Below are positions 1-5,443 of a stretch of 7,462 nt of DNA, one piece after another (position 1 is the stretch's first letter; the number at the start of each line of letters is the position of its first letter). A program made the translations under genes and the position numbers. Below the pieces are notes generated by a model. It ran no database searches, was not told where the DNA came from, and saw nothing but the letters and a program-made list of their open reading frames with translations. Source of the DNA: JAEKLB01 sp050249235 (lineage in GTDB: Bacteria; Actinomycetota; Acidimicrobiia; Acidimicrobiales; CADCSY01). The DNA lies in NCBI GenBank assembly GCA_050249235.1, contig JBFWQW010000131.1:1-7462 (forward strand), read 5' to 3'.

Positions 1-558
1 ATCGATGAGGCAAGCGCCGACATCGCCGCGGTCGAGGCCAGGATCGAGGAACTGATCGCCCCTTTCACCGCAGCGGTGACCCGCCTTGATGAGATCACCG
101 GAGTTGGGGTGACCGGCGCGCACACCATGATCGCCGAGATCGGACTCGACATGACCAGGTTCCCCACCGCCGCGCACCTGTGCTCCTGGGCTCGGTTTGC
201 CCCCGGCGTGAAGGAATCCGCGGGCAAGAAGAAGGGCAACGGGTCCAGCGGTCACGGCAACCGCTACCTGGCCCGGGCCCTGGGCGAGGCCGCCCTGGGT
301 GCGAGCCGAACCGACACCTTCCTCGGCGAGCGCTACCGGCGCGTCGCTCGCCGTCGCGGCAAGAAGAAGGCGATCGTCGCGGTCGGCCGCTCGATCCTGG
401 TCATCGTCTGGCACTTGCTGTCGGATCCCGACACCCGCTACCACGACCTCGGCTCGGACTTCCACGACAACCGCATCGGCCCCGAACGCAAGAAGCGCGC
501 CCACATTCGTCAACTCGAAGCCCTCGGCTTCAAGGTCACCCTCGAACCCGTCGCTTGA
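1..558 (+). CDS. IS110-family transposase, C-terminal part (5' end outside window)
   Basis: The frame is open from base 1 and ends with TGA at 556-558, giving about 185 residues. The visible part is the C-terminal Tnp domain of IS110/IS116/IS902 transposases: a lead-in helix, then LDEITGVGVTGAHTMIAEIG (a helix-hairpin-helix-like segment), the FAPGVKESAGKKKG stretch, and GSSGHGNRYLARAL. That last motif holds the conserved serine region that, in characterised IS110 recombinases, works together with the N-terminal DEDD domain. The DEDD domain lies outside the window, so the gene cannot be judged intact. The GTG at 76 is only an internal codon, not the real start. IS110 enzymes are RNA-guided recombinases in the members studied (IS621); that is family knowledge and not shown here. 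The basic tail before the stop is normal for the family. It is the leftmost layer of the IS cluster and reads toward the IS1634-like relic. Confidence 0.92.
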   Translation: MDEASADIAAVEARIEELIAPFTAAVTRLDEITGVGVTGAHTMIAEIGLDMTRFPTAAHLCSWARFAPGVKESAGKKKGNGSSGHGNRYLARALGEAALGASRTDTFLGERYRRVARRRGKKKAIVAVGRSILVIVWHLLSDPDTRYHDLGSDFHDNRIGPERKKRAHIRQLEALGFKVTLEPVA

Positions 559-642
559 CGCTCAACCTCGCCCGTCCCCGACCAGGCACGGCCTGACGCC
601 GAGTCGGTGGTCCCGTTCGCCCGTCCCCCCTTGATTTTCGGA
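559..642. other. Non-coding right end of the IS110 element and its junction
   Basis: This is the space between the IS110 stop codon and the first recognisable codon of the IS1634-like relic. A 12-bp perfect direct repeat, TCGCCCGTCCCC, occurs at 568-579 and 617-628. Between the copies, GACCA (580-584) can pair with TGGTC (608-612). IS110 elements lack typical terminal inverted repeats, so the exact element end cannot be read. It probably lies between about 617 and 642, because IS1634-like homology starts at 643. Some IS110-family elements (IS1111 group) encode their guide RNA on this side of the gene, but nothing here proves one. Confidence 0.45.
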
Positions 643-929
643 TTAGCGCACAACGAGTGGGACCCGACGGCGAAGACCTCCCGGACGAAGGTGCTGTACT
701 CCTTCGGCCGGGCCGATCAGCTCGACCGGGCCGCGATCGAACGCCTGATCACCGCCCTGACCCGGGTCGTGGGCGTCGACGCCGTCTCCACTGGTCCGGA
801 TCGGGTGCGGATGGTCGGGGTGCCCGGCTTGGAGTTCGTCGAGTCTCGCCCGCTGGGTGGGGCGTGGCTGCTGGATCGGCTGTGGCATCGGCTGGGCATC
901 GACACCCTGTTGCGGCGCCTGGCTGGGAA
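643..929 (+). pseudogene. IS1634-like transposase fragment, truncated at both ends
   Basis: The frame reads LAHNEWDP, then TSRTKVLYSFGRADQLDR, and later ESRPLGGAWLLDRLWHRLG and LLRRLAG. This is the N-terminal signature of IS1634-type (IS4 superfamily, DDE) transposases, roughly their residues 20-115. The usual first residues (a basic stretch and a YLQ-type lead into LAHN) are missing and replaced by the IS110 side. On the right, homology stops at LAG, exactly where the IS21-A end begins (930). The catalytic DDE residues lie in the lost part, so this is a dead relic of about 96 codons. A GTG at 607 and a TTG at 631 keep the frame open upstream, but they lie in the IS110-side sequence and have no ribosome site. 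The rest of the gene is not found elsewhere in the window. Confidence 0.85.
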
Positions 930-939
930 TGTCAACCCC

Positions 940-951
940 ATCTGGCCCCAC
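940..951 (+). repeat. IS21-A terminal direct repeat, copy 1
   Basis: ATCTGGCCCCAC, identical to 3019-3030 in the same orientation. It is probably the outer IstA-binding repeat of the IS21-A left end, now separated from the inner copy by the IS30 insertion. Confidence 0.7.
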
Positions 952-956
952 TGTGA

Positions 957-959
957 TGG
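957..959. repeat. Target-site duplication of IS30, left copy (TGG)
   Basis: TGG directly outside the left inverted repeat matches TGG at 3012-3014 directly outside the right repeat. A 2-4 bp duplication is usual for IS30-family insertions. A 3-bp match alone could be chance, but deleting the element plus one copy restores evenly spaced IS21-A terminal repeats. Confidence 0.75.
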
Positions 960-986
960 GGCGGATTCCAGTGATCGTTGCAACGC
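960..986 (+). repeat. IS30 left inverted repeat (IRL)
   Basis: Begins GGCGGATTCCAGTGATCGTT. It pairs with the reverse complement of 2985-3011, differing only at 979 (T against C). It marks the left boundary of the element. Confidence 0.93.
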
Positions 987-1002
987 CCGAGGTCATCGGG
1001 AG
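986..1002 (+). promoter_or_regulatory. Ribosome site of the IS30 transposase inside a small hairpin
   Basis: GGGAG at 998-1002 lies 5 nt before the ATG at 1008 and supports that start. CCCGA (986-990) and TCGGG (996-1000) form a 5-bp stem with a 5-nt loop that would hide part of this Shine-Dalgarno sequence in a longer transcript. The stem is short, so an effect on expression is only a suggestion. Confidence 0.4.
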
Positions 1003-1007
1003 TCGCG

Positions 1008-2222
1008 ATGGCGGGTCGGGGTCAACCGGGTGCCGCACCGCAGACGGCCAAGCGTGAGGAGTACGCACGGCTGATCGCCAGCGGGGTGTCGAGCGCGCAG
1101 GCATGCCGGATCGTGGGCGTCAACCCTCGAACCGGGAAACGGTGGCGACACGGCCGCACGATCACCAGCAGTAGCGGCCGACGGCTGCACTATCCGCCCG
1201 TGATCAACAGGTCGAAGCGGGAGGTGTCGGCGCGGTTTCTGGCCGAGGACGAGCGGGTCGTGATCGCCGATCTGCATCGGCGGGGTGTGGGGGTGCGTGC
1301 GATCGCCGCGGCCACCCGGCGAAGCCCGGCCACGATCAGCCGAGAGCTGCGCCGCAACCGCGACGAGGCGAGCGGGCAGTACCGGCCGTTCACCGCCCAG
1401 CGGATGGCGGTCGGTCGGCGGGGCCGACCGGGCCGGGGCAAGCTGGTCCGCGACACCGAGCTCGCCGAGTTCGTGCAGCAGCGCCTCGCGCAGCGGTGGA
1501 GTCCGGAGCAGATCTGTCATGCGCTGCGCGAGCAGTTCCCGGACCAGCCCCACCGCCACCTCGTCCCGGAGACGATCTACCAGGCGGTCTACCGGCCCGG
1601 CCGGGGCGGGTTGACCCGCCAGCTGCCGCCCCGGGTACTGAGGACCGGGCGATCGCGGCGCCGGCCACGCCGGCATCCGCAGGCGCGACGCGGCCGGTTG
1701 AGGGACATGACCATGATCGACCAGCGGCCGGCCGAGGTCGCCGAGCGGGTCACTCCCGGGCACTGGGAAGGCGACCTGATCACCGGGGCGCACAACCGGT
1801 CGGCGATCGGGACGCTGGTGGAACGCACCTCGCGGTTCACCATGCTGTTGCACCTGCCGATCGACCACGGCGCCCAGGCGGTGCACGACGCGGTCATCGC
1901 CGCGCTCTCGGCGCTGCCGGCATCGCTGCGCCGCTCGCTGACCTGGGATCAAGGCTCGGAGATGGCGCTCCACGGCCAGATCAGCCAGAGGCTGGGGATG
2001 GCGGTGTTCTTCTGCGAGAAGGCCAGCCCCTGGCAGCGCCCGAGCAACGAGAACACCAATGGGCTGCTGCGCCAGTACTTCCCGAAGGGCACCAACCTGC
2101 GCGTGCACAGCCTCGAGCAGCTGGCCGCGGTGGCCGCCGAACTCAACACCCGGCCCCGCAAGACCCTCGACTGGCACACCCCGGCCCACCGGCTGACCCA
2201 GCTGCACCCAGCCAGCCCCTGA
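1008..2222 (+). CDS. IS30-family DDE transposase (404 aa)
   Basis: This enzyme catalyses transposition of the surrounding 2052-bp element by binding its inverted repeats and cutting and joining DNA. Two helix-turn-helix regions are visible, around residues 25-48 (SSAQACRIVGVNPRTGKRW) and 92-115 (VGVRAIAAATRRSPATISRE); the second is the classic IS30 motif. A linker with a very basic patch (about 204-230) precedes the RNase-H-like core. The catalytic triad reads D256 (HWEGDLITG), D314 (LTWDQGSEM) and E348 (RPSNENTNG), with 33 residues between the last two as expected for IS30. The C-terminal GLLRQYFPKGTNL and NTRPRKTLDWHTP motifs are typical. The chosen ATG has GGGAG 5 nt upstream; the longer in-frame TTG at 978 lies inside the inverted repeat and is unlikely. 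Length and motifs are complete, so it is probably functional. Confidence 0.96.
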   Translation: MAGRGQPGAAPQTAKREEYARLIASGVSSAQACRIVGVNPRTGKRWRHGRTITSSSGRRLHYPPVINRSKREVSARFLAEDERVVIADLHRRGVGVRAIAAATRRSPATISRELRRNRDEASGQYRPFTAQRMAVGRRGRPGRGKLVRDTELAEFVQQRLAQRWSPEQICHALREQFPDQPHRHLVPETIYQAVYRPGRGGLTRQLPPRVLRTGRSRRRPRRHPQARRGRLRDMTMIDQRPAEVAERVTPGHWEGDLITGAHNRSAIGTLVERTSRFTMLLHLPIDHGAQAVHDAVIAALSALPASLRRSLTWDQGSEMALHGQISQRLGMAVFFCEKASPWQRPSNENTNGLLRQYFPKGTNLRVHSLEQLAAVAAELNTRPRKTLDWHTPAHRLTQLHPASP

Positions 2223-2268
2223 CGCCGCCGCCGCCGTGGGGTGCGGGCGCTGCCACGATGAGGGCGTG

Positions 2269-2952
2269 GTGGACAGGCGACCGCGTGGGCCCGAGCCGCC
2301 CTGGAGCGGACCGGAGATCGCGTTCAGGCAGGGGATGGCCCGAGACATGCTGCGCGAGCTCGCGCCGCTGCTGGCCGAGGAGGGCATCCACGTCGACGAG
2401 AACGGCGAGCTCAGCGACGTCGACGTGCCCGACCTGCGGGCCCTGCAACGCGCCCTCGACCGGGCCGTCGAGCGCCAGAACCTGGCACTGTTCACCCCGA
2501 CCGGCCACGCCCGCGAGCTGGCCGCCACCGCGCTGCGACGGGTGACCGAGGCCATCGCGGCCGGCGATCCCGCCACCGCCGCGGTCGTGCTGGACGACGA
2601 CGTGGTGCCCGAGTCCCCGGACGACACCGTCGCGACCGTCGCCGGGTGCACCGGGATGGCCTTGGGGCTGCTGGATGAATGGCTGTCCGGGCGCGACCCG
2701 GCCGCACCCGCCCACCTCGCCGCCCGCATCCGGCTGCCGGCTGGGCACTGGACCGGCCAACGCGCCGCCACCGACGTGCTCGCCCTCGCCGCCAAGGGCA
2801 GAGCGTTCCGCAGCCTGCACACCCTGACCATCCGCCAGGGCGGTCACCACCTGCTCTACGGCAGCGCGCTCGCGCTGGCCGCAGCCACGCTCGCGTGGGC
2901 CCGCCATACCGGCACCGAACCCGCCGAGCTGACCACCACCATGATCCGCTGA
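2269..2952 (+). CDS. IS30 passenger gene, unknown function (227 aa)
   Basis: I do not recognise the family. The frame is clean, has strong G/C at third positions, and starts 46 bp after the transposase stop. The chosen GTG at 2269 has GAGGG at 2260-2264; GTG at 2266 or the upstream GTG at 2236 (238 aa) are alternatives. The product is acidic in its first half (LLAEEGIHVDENGELSDVDV, then VVLDDDVVPESPDD). It is rich in Ala and Leu and probably mostly helical, with a short hydrophobic stretch near the end (GSALALAAATLAWAR), too short and Ala-rich to call a membrane segment. There are no metal-binding Cys clusters, nuclease motifs or Walker motifs. Because it lies wholly between the IS30 repeats and follows the transposase closely, it is probably cotranscribed and moves with the element. 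A role as a transposition regulator or accessory DNA-binding protein is conceivable but not shown. Confidence 0.8.
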   Translation: MDRRPRGPEPPWSGPEIAFRQGMARDMLRELAPLLAEEGIHVDENGELSDVDVPDLRALQRALDRAVERQNLALFTPTGHARELAATALRRVTEAIAAGDPATAAVVLDDDVVPESPDDTVATVAGCTGMALGLLDEWLSGRDPAAPAHLAARIRLPAGHWTGQRAATDVLALAAKGRAFRSLHTLTIRQGGHHLLYGSALALAAATLAWARHTGTEPAELTTTMIR

Positions 2953-2984
2953 ACCCGCTACGATCCGCGGCCGTCACAGCCACT

Positions 2985-3011
2985 GCGTTGCGACGATCAC
3001 TGGAATCCGCC
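2985..3011 (-). repeat. IS30 right inverted repeat (IRR)
   Basis: The reverse complement begins GGCGGATTCCAGTGATCGTC and matches the left repeat at 26 of 27 positions. The passenger gene ends 32 bp upstream, so the element contains no other unexplained long stretch. Confidence 0.93.
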
Positions 3012-3014
3012 TGG
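3012..3014. repeat. Target-site duplication of IS30, right copy (TGG)
   Basis: Matches TGG at 957-959. IS21-A sequence resumes at 3015. Confidence 0.75.
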
Positions 3015-3018
3015 CCTG

Positions 3019-3030
3019 ATCTGGCCCCAC
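3019..3030 (+). repeat. IS21-A terminal direct repeat, copy 2
   Basis: Identical to 940-951 in the same orientation. In the IS30-free reconstruction it lies 24 bp downstream of copy 1 and about 75 bp before the istA start, fitting an inner transposase-binding repeat. Confidence 0.7.
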
Positions 3031-3095
3031 CTCCGTCGGCCGGTTCTTACGTTCCGTGACGTCGCGCAGAGCGGCATCACGGAGGCAGGGACGGG

Positions 3096-3937
3096 ATGCA
3101 GAGGAGATCGAAGGTGGAGCTGTTCGAGCGGATCCGGCGGGACAGCCGGCTGGAGGGGTTGTCGATCCGGGCTCTGGCGCACCGGCATGGGGTGCATCGG
3201 CGGATGGTGCGGGAGGCGCTGGCGAGTGCGGTGCCGGCGGAGCGCAAGACGCCGCAGCGGATGGCGACGGCGTTGACTGCGGCGCATCGGGCGACGGTGC
3301 GCGGCTGGCTGGTCGCCGACCGGTCGGCGCCGCCCAAGCAGCGCCATACCGCCCGGCGGGTCTGGCAGCGGCTGGTCGACGAGCAGGGCGCGCAGGTGGC
3401 CGAGTCCACCGTGCGCGGGTTCGTCGCCGAGGTGCACCGCGAGTTGAGCGGCGGGGTCGGGTTGGTGATGGTGCCGCAGACGCACCCGCCGGCCGAGGAG
3501 GCCGAGGTCGACTTCGGCGAGTTCAAGGCCCGGATCGCGGGGGTTCTGGTGCGGTTGTGGATGTTCGTGCTGCGGCTGTCGCACTCGGGCAAGGCGGTGC
3601 ACGTGGCGTATGCGAACGAGACCCAGGAGAGCTTCTTCGACGGGTTCGTCACCGCGTTCGACACGCTGGGCGGGGTCCCGGGCCGGGTCCGGCTGGACAA
3701 CTTGAAGCCTGCGGTGATCCGGGTGCTGCTGGGCCGGGCCCGGTTGGAGAACACCCGGTTCGTGCTGCTGCGCAGCGCCTACGGCTTCGACGCGTTCTAC
3801 TGCCAGCCCGGGCTGGAGGGTGCGCACGAGAAGGGCGGCGTGGAGGGCGAGGTCGGCCGGTTCCGCCGCCGGCATCTGACCCCGGTGCCGTCGGTGGGCA
3901 GCCTGGCCGAGCTCAACGAGCTGCTCGCCGCGGCCGA
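3096..3937 (+). pseudogene. istA: istA of IS21-A, 3' end lost at the IS21-B insertion
   Basis: The N-terminal 280 residues of an IS21-type DDE transposase are intact. There is a helix-turn-helix at about 22-42 (LSIRALAHRHGVHRRMVREA), then the catalytic core with D139 (EEAEVDFGEF), D201 (GRVRLDNLKPAV) and E250 (AHEKGGVEGEV). All three catalytic residues are present, but the C-terminal beta-barrel region that follows in IstA is missing. Homology ends at ELLAAA, where the IS21-B terminus starts. The frame runs on into IS21-B and stops at 4130, adding about 64 meaningless residues. The ATG at 3096 has GGAGG at 3081-3085. CCGTGA (3054-3059) and TCACGG (3077-3082) could form a weak stem touching that site. 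No istB for this element is present, so it cannot transpose by itself. Confidence 0.93.
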
Positions 3938-4318
3938 TGATGACGCTCGCCGAAATTCCCCGGTGTTGCTCAGCGAAGTTCCCCACCTTGGGAACGAGGG
4001 GGATCGTAGGTCTTTGACATTGGTCGTGTCTTGTGCATCGGCGGCGTGTCGGGCGGTGACGGTGCGCTGGGCGCGTTCGGCGATCTCGCGGGCTTCGCCC
4101 GCGTGTGCGGGGTCGGTGCGGGCGTGCTGATCGGCGATCCGGGCGAGCAGCGTGGCCTTGTGGGCCAGCAGTGCGGTGTATTCGGCGGGGTCGCCGCCGA
4201 GAGCCGGTGGGCGTAGCCGGGCGAGTCGGGCGGTGAACGCGGCGATGTCGGCGACGGTGACCGGCTCGGCCGGGTCGGTGGCCGCGGCCCGGACGAGCCG
4301 GGGATCGGGGTCAGTCAT
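3797..4318 (-). CDS. IS21-B accessory gene 2, small helical protein; frame reads out of the IS
   Basis: This is the fourth gene of the IS21-B operon. Its ATG at 4318 overlaps the end of the zinc-ribbon gene by 8 bp (4311-4318), so translational coupling is likely. The first roughly 105 residues look like a genuine protein of two or three Ala/Arg-rich amphipathic helices (TVADIAAFTARLARLRP, then AEYTALLAHKATLLARIADQ, then AGEAREIAERAQRTVTARH). I do not recognise a family and see no catalytic motif. The frame has no stop inside the element. It crosses the terminal repeats as GEFRRAS, leaves the IS at 3938 after 127 codons, and stops at 3797 after 46 codons antisense to the interrupted istA of IS21-A. 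The C-terminus is therefore host-dependent. Either the product tolerates a variable tail, or a stop has been lost in this copy. Confidence 0.65.
   Translation of the reverse strand: MTDPDPRLVRAAATDPAEPVTVADIAAFTARLARLRPPALGGDPAEYTALLAHKATLLARIADQHARTDPAHAGEAREIAERAQRTVTARHAADAQDTTNVKDLRSPSFPRWGTSLSNTGEFRRASSSAAASSSLSSARLPTDGTGVRCRRRNRPTSPSTPPFSCAPSSPGWQ
3938..3987 (+). repeat. IS21-B terminal inverted repeat, istB-distal end
   Basis: Starts TGATGACGCTCGC. It contains CGAAATTCCCC at 3951-3961 and CGAAGTTCCCC at 3974-3984, 23 bp apart. It matches the reverse complement of 6927-6976 at about 40 of 50 positions and is probably the array of IstA-binding sites. Confidence 0.92.
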
Positions 4319-4613
4319 GAGCGGCTCCGGGGATGGGGACCTGGGCGGCGGCCGGCGCGACGAGCAGGGTGATGACCGCGACCGGGCGGGCGCAGTGCGG
4401 GCAGCGGGCGGCTGGTTCAGCGCGGGCGGCGACGGCGTCGACGACGTCGACAGGACGCGGGACGGCGGGCGGGCCGGCGGCGGGCCGGCGTCCGGGGTGG
4501 CGGCGCCGCCAGGCGGTCTTGCGGCAGCGTTCGGAGCAGTAGCGGCGCCGCGGTATCTGGTAGTGGGTGGTGCTGAAGCTGCGCCCGCAGATCGGGCAGT
4601 TGCCGGTGCTCAT
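4311..4613 (-). CDS. IS21-B accessory gene 1, zinc-ribbon protein (100 aa)
   Basis: The ATG at 4613 overlaps the istB stop as ATGA, so it is probably translated by coupling with istB. The protein shows C6-x2-C9 (CPICG) with C26-x3-C30 (YCSERCRKTAWRRRH), a treble-clef/zinc-ribbon pattern followed by a basic helix. A second pair, C71-x2-C74 (CPHCARP), follows a Pro/Ala-rich linker. The visible features point to a small zinc-stabilised, perhaps nucleic-acid-binding, protein. No enzyme motif is seen. Position and overlap make it part of the transposition operon rather than a passenger with its own promoter. A role as accessory factor or regulator of IstA/IstB is inference only. Confidence 0.85.
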   Translation of the reverse strand: MSTGNCPICGRSFSTTHYQIPRRRYCSERCRKTAWRRRHPGRRPAAGPPAVPRPVDVVDAVAARAEPAARCPHCARPVAVITLLVAPAAAQVPIPGAAHD

Positions 4614-5443
4614 GGGCGCACCGCCTGACGGAGGGCTTCGGCGCGGGCCTGGTGGGCGCGCATCCGGTAGGACGGGCCCTCGATCGCGGCGACGATGCCG
4701 CGGTGCAGCAGCCGGTCCAGGACCGCGGCGGCCATCATGGGGTCGGCGAAGCGGTCGGCCCAGGTGGCGATCCCGGCGTGGCTGGTGATGATCACGCTGG
4801 CTTTGAGGTAGCGCGCCGAGATCACCTGGAACAGCGCGGCGTTGGCGTCGGCGTCCAGGCGGCGGTAGCCGAACTCGTCGATGACCAGCAGTTTCGGTCC
4901 GGCGTAGAAGCGCAGCATGTGGCTCCAGCGGCCCTCGCGGGCGGCGCGGGTGCAGCGGGCGGCGAGGTCTTCGGCGGTGGTGAAGTAGACGCGGTGCCCG
5001 GCCTCGATCGCGGCCCGGGCCAGCCCGATCGCGAGCATCGTCTTGCCGACCCCGGGCGGGCCGATGAACAGGATGTTGGCGGCCTCGTCGAGGAACCGCA
5101 GTGACGCCAGGTCGCGGATCAACGCCTCGTCCACCCCGGGTTGGGCGGTGTAGTCGTAGTCGGCCAGGGTGTAGCCGGCGGGTAGGCAGGCGAAGTGGGT
5201 GCGCGAGGCCAGCCGGCGGGCCTGGGTCGCGGCGACCTCGACTGCGAGCAGCCGTTCCAGGGTGGCCGTCGGTGACAGCGAGCGGGCGCGGGCGTCGTCG
5301 AGCACTCCGGGCAGCGCCGCGGCGGCGTCGGGCAGCCGCAGGTAGGCCAGGTGCTCACGCAGCCGCTGGTAGAGCGCCGCTTCCGCACCCGAACGCGGCG
5401 CGACCGGCCCGGCGGTCGCGCCGCTGGGCATCGAGGCGTTCAC
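4610..5443 (-). CDS. istB: IstB, AAA+ ATPase helper of IS21-B transposition (277 aa)
   Basis: IstB is the AAA+ partner of the IstA transposase; in studied IS21 systems it binds target DNA and stimulates transposition. Walker A is GPPGVGKT (128-135) and Walker B is LLVIDE (185-190). A DnaC-like arginine region appears as VLDRLLHRG (241-249). The N-terminal helical part (about 20-90) is the usual IstB lid/oligomerisation region. The sensor-1-like position reads ITSHAG (219-224), where many IstB proteins have TSN; this is a small departure. The GTG start at 5443 overlaps the istA stop as GTGA, with a strong GAGGAGA site just upstream inside istA, so the two are translationally coupled. The length is normal and the gene looks intact. 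Confidence 0.95.
   Translation of the reverse strand: MNASMPSGATAGPVAPRSGAEAALYQRLREHLAYLRLPDAAAALPGVLDDARARSLSPTATLERLLAVEVAATQARRLASRTHFACLPAGYTLADYDYTAQPGVDEALIRDLASLRFLDEAANILFIGPPGVGKTMLAIGLARAAIEAGHRVYFTTAEDLAARCTRAAREGRWSHMLRFYAGPKLLVIDEFGYRRLDADANAALFQVISARYLKASVIITSHAGIATWADRFADPMMAAAVLDRLLHRGIVAAIEGPSYRMRAHQARAEALRQAVRP

Larger units (their letters stand above)
960..3011 (+). mobile_element. Complete IS30-family insertion sequence (2052 bp) with a passenger gene
   Basis: It is bounded by 27-bp inverted repeats (960-986 and 2985-3011) that match at 26 of 27 positions, with a TGG duplication outside. It contains a full-length DDE transposase (1008-2222) and a second same-strand gene (2269-2952) that ends 32 bp before the right repeat. 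Both genes are open with no frameshift, so the element may be active. At 2.05 kb it is longer than a one-gene IS30 (about 1.0-1.3 kb); the excess is the second gene. It sits inside the left terminus of IS21-A, so it is younger than that element. Confidence 0.93.
930..3937 (+). mobile_element. IS21-family element A: left portion, split by IS30 and cut by IS21-B
   Basis: The inferred left end is TGTCAACCCC at 930-939, starting with the TG typical of IS21 ends. The 12-bp motif ATCTGGCCCCAC occurs at 940-951 and again at 3019-3030. With the IS30 (960-3011) and one TGG copy removed, the two copies lie 24 bp apart, which is the multiple-terminal-repeat arrangement of IS21 ends. An istA gene follows at 3096. 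Only 930-959 and 3015-3937 belong to this element. The right part (istA 3' end, istB, right terminus) is absent from the window. The left end is inferred from the repeat pattern and the break in the IS1634-like frame, since no partner terminus is available for comparison. Confidence 0.8.

Noticed and set aside
1496..2545. 349-codon plus-strand frame overlapping the IS30 genes
   Set aside because: It is a different frame of two well-supported genes and spans the gap between them without any motif.
993..2831. 612-codon open frame on the minus strand across the IS30 element
   Set aside because: It is antisense to both the clear DDE transposase and the second IS30 gene. Its Arg/Pro/Ala-rich translation is what high-GC coding DNA gives on the other strand.
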